From JACNKV01 sp964422145 (GTDB lineage: Bacteria; Fidelibacterota; Marinisomatia; Marinisomatales; JACNKV01), in contig CAYQZV010000023.1 of NCBI GenBank assembly GCA_964422145.1, positions 1-28,873 of the forward strand: DNA of 28,873 bases, given 5' to 3'. This document shows positions 24,981-28,873 of the stretch, in pieces. A program made the translations under genes and the position numbers. Every line of letters begins with the position of its first letter. Within the stretch, counting starts at the first letter, position 1. Below the pieces are notes generated by a model. The model searched no databases. It saw only the letters and a list, made by a program, of their open reading frames with translations, and was not told where the DNA came from.

Positions 24981-26507
24981 TTAATACGTATTCAGATCGC
25001 CGATGGTTTTTTCGACCGTGTGAAGAATATCTCTCTGTTTGACTTTTTCCATCATATTATTGTGATCAACATATAACGGCCGGTCCACATCTAAGTGCTC
25101 AACCACTTTTCTAACTTCAGAATGAGCAGCTTGGGTTCCTTTGCCCGGTGAAAATTCACGAAAATCCAACGCTTGTGCAGCGGCGATAAATTCAATCCCG
25201 AGAATACCGTAAGCGTTATCGATGATCTTTCTTGTCTTCAACGCCGTGTTCATTCCCATACTGACAAAATCTTCCTGATCTGCAGCTGCAGGGATTGATT
25301 GGATCGACGCCGGTGCAGAAAGAATACGTTGCTCGACAATCATCATATCTGCAGTGTACTGACTGAGCATATGGCCTGAGAACATCCCTGCACCTTTCGT
25401 TAAGAAAGCCGGGAGTCCTACGCTCAACGCAGGATTTAATAACCGGTTTAATCTGCGTTCTGACAGAACCGAAACCATCGTGATAACGGAACCGAGCATG
25501 TCTAACGGAACACTGATCGGTGAACCCTGGAAATTGGCTCCGGTGAGTACGATTTTATCTTCCGGGATGAAAATCGGATTGTCTCCTACTCCGTTGATCT
25601 CGATCTCAAATTGACTACGCGTCCAGCGGAGTTGATCTCTGGCGGCACCGATGACCTGTGGTGTTGATCGCATACTATACGCATCCTGCACCTTGGTTTT
25701 CATCCCTTTGAGGAGATCAGATCCTTCTATCATTTTACGAATATTCTTTGAAGAAGTAACCGCACCCTGAAATCCGCGTAGTGCATGAAGACGTGTATCA
25801 TACGGTTTCAGATTGGCCATCAGCGCTTCTAATGTCATCGCAGCGGCAATTTCGAACTGTTTCAACAATCTTTCTGCTTCATAGACTTGAATACAACCCA
25901 TACCCGCAATGAGATTACTGCCGTTTATCACTGCTAAACCGTCACGTGCTTGTAATCCAGGAACGGGTATCCCTGCTAACTCAAATGCTTTCTCTCCGGT
26001 ATATCTTTCGCCTTTATAAAATGCTTCTCCTTCTCCCATCATCAACAAAGCGATCTGGCTCATCGGCGAAAGATCTCCGCATGCGCCAACACTTCCTTTT
26101 TCACAAACGACCGGAGTCACACCTTTATTCAGCATATCGATCAACGTATTTGTGATCTCGATTCGGCATCCGGAATGGCCATTCGCATGGACGTTGATTC
26201 GGGTCAACATCGCGGCACGAACATGCTGTATCGGAGCCGGGTCGCCTAACCCTGCAGAATGATTATAAATCAAATATTTCTGAAAATCTTTGACCTGCTC
26301 ATCGGTTAAAACAGTTTCGGAAAATTCTCCTATCCCGGTATTTACACCGTACATAATCTCGCGTTCATCGATCTTCTCTTGCAGAAACCCTCTGCACTTT
26401 TTGATCCGTTTGACGGCTTCAGGATGAAGTTCAACTGTTTCTAGTTCGTAAGCAACCCGATACACATCTTCAATAGTTAAATTTTTACCTGTGACAAGAA
26501 TAGACAT
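24981..26507 (-). CDS. hutH: Histidine ammonia-lyase-type MIO enzyme with Ala-Cys-Gly cofactor triad
   Basis: A 508-residue cytoplasmic lyase of the histidine/phenylalanine/tyrosine ammonia-lyase family, full length, with AAGGAG (26515-26520) before the ATG. Family active-site residues line up well: Y53 (MYGVNTGIG), H83 (YNHSAGLG), N195 (LAVINGSN), Y277 and R280 (DAYSMR), F326 (ANFQGS), E412 (DQEDFVSM). The MIO electrophile normally forms from Ala-Ser-Gly; here GSVGACGDL puts Cys at 143 (codon TGC at 26079-26081), the position of Ser143 in the Pseudomonas putida enzyme. NFQGSPISVP resembles the phenylalanine-lyase version (NFQGTP) more than the histidine version (NFHAEP), while QEDFVSM is closer to the histidine type, so the substrate could be histidine or an aromatic amino acid. 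No other hut gene is present. It lies 26 nt after the small-export membrane protein gene. Confidence 0.85.
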   Translation of the reverse strand: MSILVTGKNLTIEDVYRVAYELETVELHPEAVKRIKKCRGFLQEKIDEREIMYGVNTGIGEFSETVLTDEQVKDFQKYLIYNHSAGLGDPAPIQHVRAAMLTRINVHANGHSGCRIEITNTLIDMLNKGVTPVVCEKGSVGACGDLSPMSQIALLMMGEGEAFYKGERYTGEKAFELAGIPVPGLQARDGLAVINGSNLIAGMGCIQVYEAERLLKQFEIAAAMTLEALMANLKPYDTRLHALRGFQGAVTSSKNIRKMIEGSDLLKGMKTKVQDAYSMRSTPQVIGAARDQLRWTRSQFEIEINGVGDNPIFIPEDKIVLTGANFQGSPISVPLDMLGSVITMVSVLSERRLNRLLNPALSVGLPAFLTKGAGMFSGHMLSQYTADMMIVEQRILSAPASIQSIPAAADQEDFVSMGMNTALKTRKIIDNAYGILGIEFIAAAQALDFREFSPGKGTQAAHSEVRKVVEHLDVDRPLYVDHNNMMEKVKQRDILHTVEKTIGDLNTY

Positions 26508-26533
26508 ATTTTTTCTCCTTTTATAAAAATGGT

Positions 26534-27028
26534 CTACAGAAAAAGAAATAATCCCGTAGCTGTTAATGTTAAAACGATTGTAGCACTCATAAATAATCCA
26601 AATAGGATGGCAACTATTGATTTCTTATAAGATAGTCCAAAGACAAATGCAGCAGCGCAACCCGTCCATGCACCGGTAACAGGCAATGGAATTCCAACAA
26701 AAAGGATGAGTCCCAAAAACTCAAAGCGTTCAATCAGTTTTCCTTTTCGCCGGGTTCTGGCAAACAACCATTCAAAGAATCTATCCCAAACATCCCATCG
26801 TCTCAACCAAATTGATGCCGGTTCTAAAAACCGAAGAATCAATAATGCTACCACAAAATTTCCTGCGATAGCCCAGAGATACGCGGACAACCAATGAAGC
26901 CCGCCAAAAGTCATTCCCCAGGGTAAGGCAATTCTTAATTCTGTTATGGGAAGCATTGCCATAAGAAACGTCGCAATCTGCGGCGTCAAAATAGATTCTG
27001 TAAAAAAGGTTAAAACAGTTTCTGTCAT
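26534..27028 (-). CDS. Small multi-drug export family membrane protein (COG2426 type)
   Basis: A 164-residue inner membrane protein resembling the putative small multi-drug export family (PF06695/COG2426). Visible segments: FLMAMLPITELRIALPWG near 19-36 (the family's PxxExRxAxP motif), membrane helices at about 45-65, 108-130 and 140-162, an amphipathic basic loop (FARTRRKGKLIERF, about 89-102), and GIPLPVTGAWTG at about 112-123, also a family hallmark. The family name rests on weak functional evidence; the transported substrate is unknown. It is followed 26 nt later by the ammonia-lyase, so the two are likely co-transcribed. Upstream, 150 nt without a gene (27029-27178) contains one weak 6-bp hairpin (27129-27145) and presumably its promoter. 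Confidence 0.85.
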   Translation of the reverse strand: MTETVLTFFTESILTPQIATFLMAMLPITELRIALPWGMTFGGLHWLSAYLWAIAGNFVVALLILRFLEPASIWLRRWDVWDRFFEWLFARTRRKGKLIERFEFLGLILFVGIPLPVTGAWTGCAAAFVFGLSYKKSIVAILFGLFMSATIVLTLTATGLFLFL

Positions 27029-27178
27029 TTTGTTTTTCGTAATCCTTTTGAAATAATTCTTCGTATTCTATGAAATACTACGGTGAAAATGAGGTCGGAA
27101 ATTATCAAATATTATGTATTACTTTTTAATGGTTTTCTCAACCATGACCATAAGATATAAGTAAGATTTAGAGATGGT

Positions 27179-28126
27179 TTACCGAAATGAAACTGAGATC
27201 GCTGACATAATATCTCGCTCTTCATTCCCGTCAGCAGGAGCATTTAAAACCTGTCCGTCTACCACCATGGATGTTGAACCTCCTCCGTCTAAATTAATGG
27301 CGTTAGCACAGCCTAAATTCTGCATAATTTTTGCCAATTCCTCCAAGTAGACACCTCGGCTGCCTATTTGCCTGCCGTCGACCACAAGTAATATCAATCG
27401 GTTATCTCTGGTAATTCCTGCCGCGGTTCTTGGATGAGGTTTGGTAAAGTTCGGATGAAAAAACACTTCTTCATCTGCGGTAATATTGAACTTTCCATCG
27501 GATATCAACACCGGGCCGGCTTGAACGGCGTCGTCTACATGCCATACTTTCGCTTTTGATAAGTTAAACGGTTGATGCGGTTGATGTTTAGAATTGTGTA
27601 TCGGTGATGGCCATTTGAATAGAGAGTCATTTCTCTCTGAAACCCAGGTTATTTCGATCGATCTTTCGTTCGAGATACCTATGGCCCCGCGTGCGGTAAA
27701 ATACCGACGATTCTTGTAGATCAATGAACGGATTGCCGAGCTGAGGATCCGGTTGTTTTCTTTCAGTAATCCGATGTGACGAATGGAATCGTCATCACTG
27801 CGAAAAAAACCTGCATTCACGGCTAAAATAGATTCATTTTTCATAGTGATCTCTGTCAGAGATTCCAAATGATCTGAATCTTTGGCTGAAACAATATCTA
27901 CGCGTAGGGTTGTATCGGTTAAATCGATCGATGCATACCATACTTTTAACGGGATCGAATTGTTTTCACCATAAAATATCTGCACCGAAGACGGTATATC
28001 GTCAGAGAACCGATCTAATTGCGTCCAAATAATCGGGATTGTTTTGGCAGGTTCATTTGAAGAATCACATTGGAAGAATAGAAATCCAATGATGGCAATC
28101 AATATATACGTTGTAAAGGTTTTCAC
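27179..28126 (-). CDS. Phosphodiester glycosidase (NAGPA-like) lipoprotein
   Basis: A 315-residue protein with a lipoprotein signal (hydrophobic 7-18, FFQC with the lipid cysteine at 20), followed by a phosphodiester-glycosidase domain (PF09992, named from the mammalian enzyme that uncovers mannose-6-phosphate). Hallmarks: ILAVNAGFFRSDD near 100-112, AGPVLISDGKF near 202-212, HPRTAAGITRDNRLILLVVD near 228-247, and NLDGGGSTSMVVDG near 280-293. Members act outside the cytoplasm on sugar-phosphodiester linkages in polysaccharide or exopolysaccharide; the actual substrate is unknown. The start is GTG at 28126-28124, only three bases after the stop of the DUF2914 gene, and no good Shine-Dalgarno is seen, so translation is probably coupled. 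Confidence 0.9.
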   Translation of the reverse strand: MKTFTTYILIAIIGFLFFQCDSSNEPAKTIPIIWTQLDRFSDDIPSSVQIFYGENNSIPLKVWYASIDLTDTTLRVDIVSAKDSDHLESLTEITMKNESILAVNAGFFRSDDDSIRHIGLLKENNRILSSAIRSLIYKNRRYFTARGAIGISNERSIEITWVSERNDSLFKWPSPIHNSKHQPHQPFNLSKAKVWHVDDAVQAGPVLISDGKFNITADEEVFFHPNFTKPHPRTAAGITRDNRLILLVVDGRQIGSRGVYLEELAKIMQNLGCANAINLDGGGSTSMVVDGQVLNAPADGNEERDIMSAISVSFR

Positions 28127-28129
28127 GAT

Positions 28130-28762
28130 TTAAATAGAATCAGATAAAACAACCTCAAAATTGATGGATCCAAACTCCACATCATTCGAATCACGGACGG
28201 AAACATCCCATTTTCCAATCCAGCTTGGTAATATTTTTACACGGCTCCAGCATCTCCAGTGAACGGACCTCTCAATATCCATATTTACCGTGGTTAATTC
28301 ACTGGAATTATAGGTCCACACATGCCGGACGTTATGCCTGCTTCCGTTCCGATTGTCAATTCCGGTAAAACAGTAAAGATATTGGATCGTATCCTGAAAA
28401 ACTCTCGACGCATTAATCGTCTCCCGATTTGCCACATCTATGTCTTCACAGATGTAGATTTGATTCAATCTCAGCGGTTCAGAGATTAATTCATCTTCTA
28501 TTATTTTTTCAGGGATGGTTTCAACTTCAACGGGGGCGGGTTCTAAAACTTCAGGTTGTTCTTCTACGACGGTTTCCGGTGGTATACTTTGTTTAGAAAT
28601 TTGATTATGTTTTGTCTCCGGACCGGAGAACAGTGTAAATAAAATGTAGAGGACATAAACGGAAATCATGATGGGGATCATTTTATAGAAATTCATGACC
28701 ACTGTGATTCCGATCAGAATCAGTAAAACAAGTGTTACGGGTAAGATTGTAGGATCGTACAT
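28130..28762 (-). CDS. DUF2914-domain membrane protein
   Basis: A 210-residue protein. Two membrane helices at about 8-24 and 28-47 (LVLLILIGITVVM; IMISVYVLYILFTLFSG), then an acidic, proline-rich linker at about 58-95, then a DUF2914-like domain at about 97-206 with LRLNQIYICEDI, VQYLYCF-type strands, RHVWTYNSSE and the terminal WIGKWDVSVRD...F pattern. DUF2914 is a periplasmic beta domain of unknown role; acting as an anchored partner of the glycosidase encoded just downstream is a guess from the three-base spacing. The ATG lacks an obvious Shine-Dalgarno. Confidence 0.82.
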   Translation of the reverse strand: MYDPTILPVTLVLLILIGITVVMNFYKMIPIMISVYVLYILFTLFSGPETKHNQISKQSIPPETVVEEQPEVLEPAPVEVETIPEKIIEDELISEPLRLNQIYICEDIDVANRETINASRVFQDTIQYLYCFTGIDNRNGSRHNVRHVWTYNSSELTTVNMDIERSVHWRCWSRVKILPSWIGKWDVSVRDSNDVEFGSINFEVVLSDSI

Positions 28763-28785
28763 GATGTTTTCTTGTCTTTGTTAAG

Positions 28786-28807
28786 ACGGGAGGTTTTACC
28801 CTCCCGT
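28786..28807 (-). terminator. Hairpin between tRNA-Pro and the DUF2914 gene
   Basis: ACGGGAGG pairs with CCTCCCGT around a six-base loop, 8 nt past the 3' end of tRNA-Pro on the minus strand and about 24 nt before the DUF2914 start codon. It likely ends or processes the tRNA transcript. Its arms share the eight bases ACGGGAGG/CCTCCCGT with the 17955-17982 hairpin. The T-run is weak (CTTAAC on the minus strand). Confidence 0.55.
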
Positions 28808-28815
28808 TTATTCCG

Positions 28816-28873
28816 TCGGAGCGACAGGATTTGAACCTGCGACCCCTGCAACCCCATTGCAGTGCGCTACCGG
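28816..28873 (-). tRNA. tRNA-Pro (anticodon GGG), 5' part cut by window edge
   Basis: The 3' 58 nt of a tRNA on the minus strand: the D-loop end CCGGTAGCGCA, anticodon stem CTGCA/TGCAG with loop ATGGGGT (anticodon GGG, Pro), the T-arm with GGTTCAAATCC, acceptor strand CGCTCCG and discriminator A. The 5' acceptor strand and part of the D-arm lie beyond position 28873. Confidence 0.92.

Noticed and set aside
27129..27145. Hairpin ATGGTT/AACCAT as a terminator for the glycosidase gene
   Set aside because: Six-base AT-rich stem, and on the minus strand it is followed by A-rich sequence instead of a T-run.

Overview
The window (about 28.9 kb, AT-rich) looks like a piece of a Gram-negative FCB-group bacterium, most likely from an uncultured lineage such as Marinimicrobia (SAR406), KSB1 or Calditrichota. 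The evidence is a type IX secretion (T9SS) style C-terminal sorting domain with the NYPNPFNP motif on two very large secreted proteins, a related NPYRG-type C-terminus on a third, a TonB-dependent receptor with a carboxypeptidase-regulatory-like N-terminus, a PorV/PorQ-family outer membrane protein, and several lipoproteins. The 100-N gap and the assembly pattern around it suggest a short-read draft or metagenome-assembled genome. Lineage is inferred from protein style, not from a marker gene.

Layout. 1-248 is a very AT-rich non-coding stretch. From about 12.3 kb leftwards (minus strand) runs a four-gene cluster: an acidic DDEEY-repeat outer membrane protein with a TTG start, a giant Calx-beta/Ig/cadherin-like surface protein of more than 3,300 residues, a TPR lipoprotein that overlaps it by an ATGA, and the tRNA adenosine deaminase tadA. 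A 224-bp divergent intergenic region (12281-12504) separates it from a six-gene plus-strand operon (12505-24762): a secreted protein with FnIII-like and EF-hand-like segments, a multi-OB-fold T9SS cargo, a lipoprotein with a Rossmann-like domain, a TonB-dependent receptor, a PorV/PorQ-like barrel, and an NHL-repeat lipoprotein. The last four genes overlap by 1-4 nt. The operon ends in a hairpin at 24787.

The right end is ordinary minus-strand chromosome: tRNA-Arg(CCG), an MIO-family ammonia-lyase of the histidine ammonia-lyase type whose cofactor triad reads Ala-Cys-Gly instead of Ala-Ser-Gly, a small multi-drug export family membrane protein, a phosphodiester-glycosidase lipoprotein, a DUF2914 membrane protein, and a truncated tRNA-Pro(GGG).

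How it fits together. The two divergent operons plausibly form one surface locus: very large T9SS cargo, an outer-membrane receptor and PorV/Q-type barrel, and lipoproteins that could anchor or chaperone them. Repeated calcium-binding-type features (Calx-beta domains, an Asp/Glu tract, EF-hand-like loops) suggest Ca2+-dependent surface structures; this is inference. The clearest sequence-level observations are (i) that both edges of the N gap are exact 55-nt copies of intact sequence nearby, which predicts the missing piece is 301 nt, and (ii) the Ser-to-Cys change in the lyase cofactor triad.
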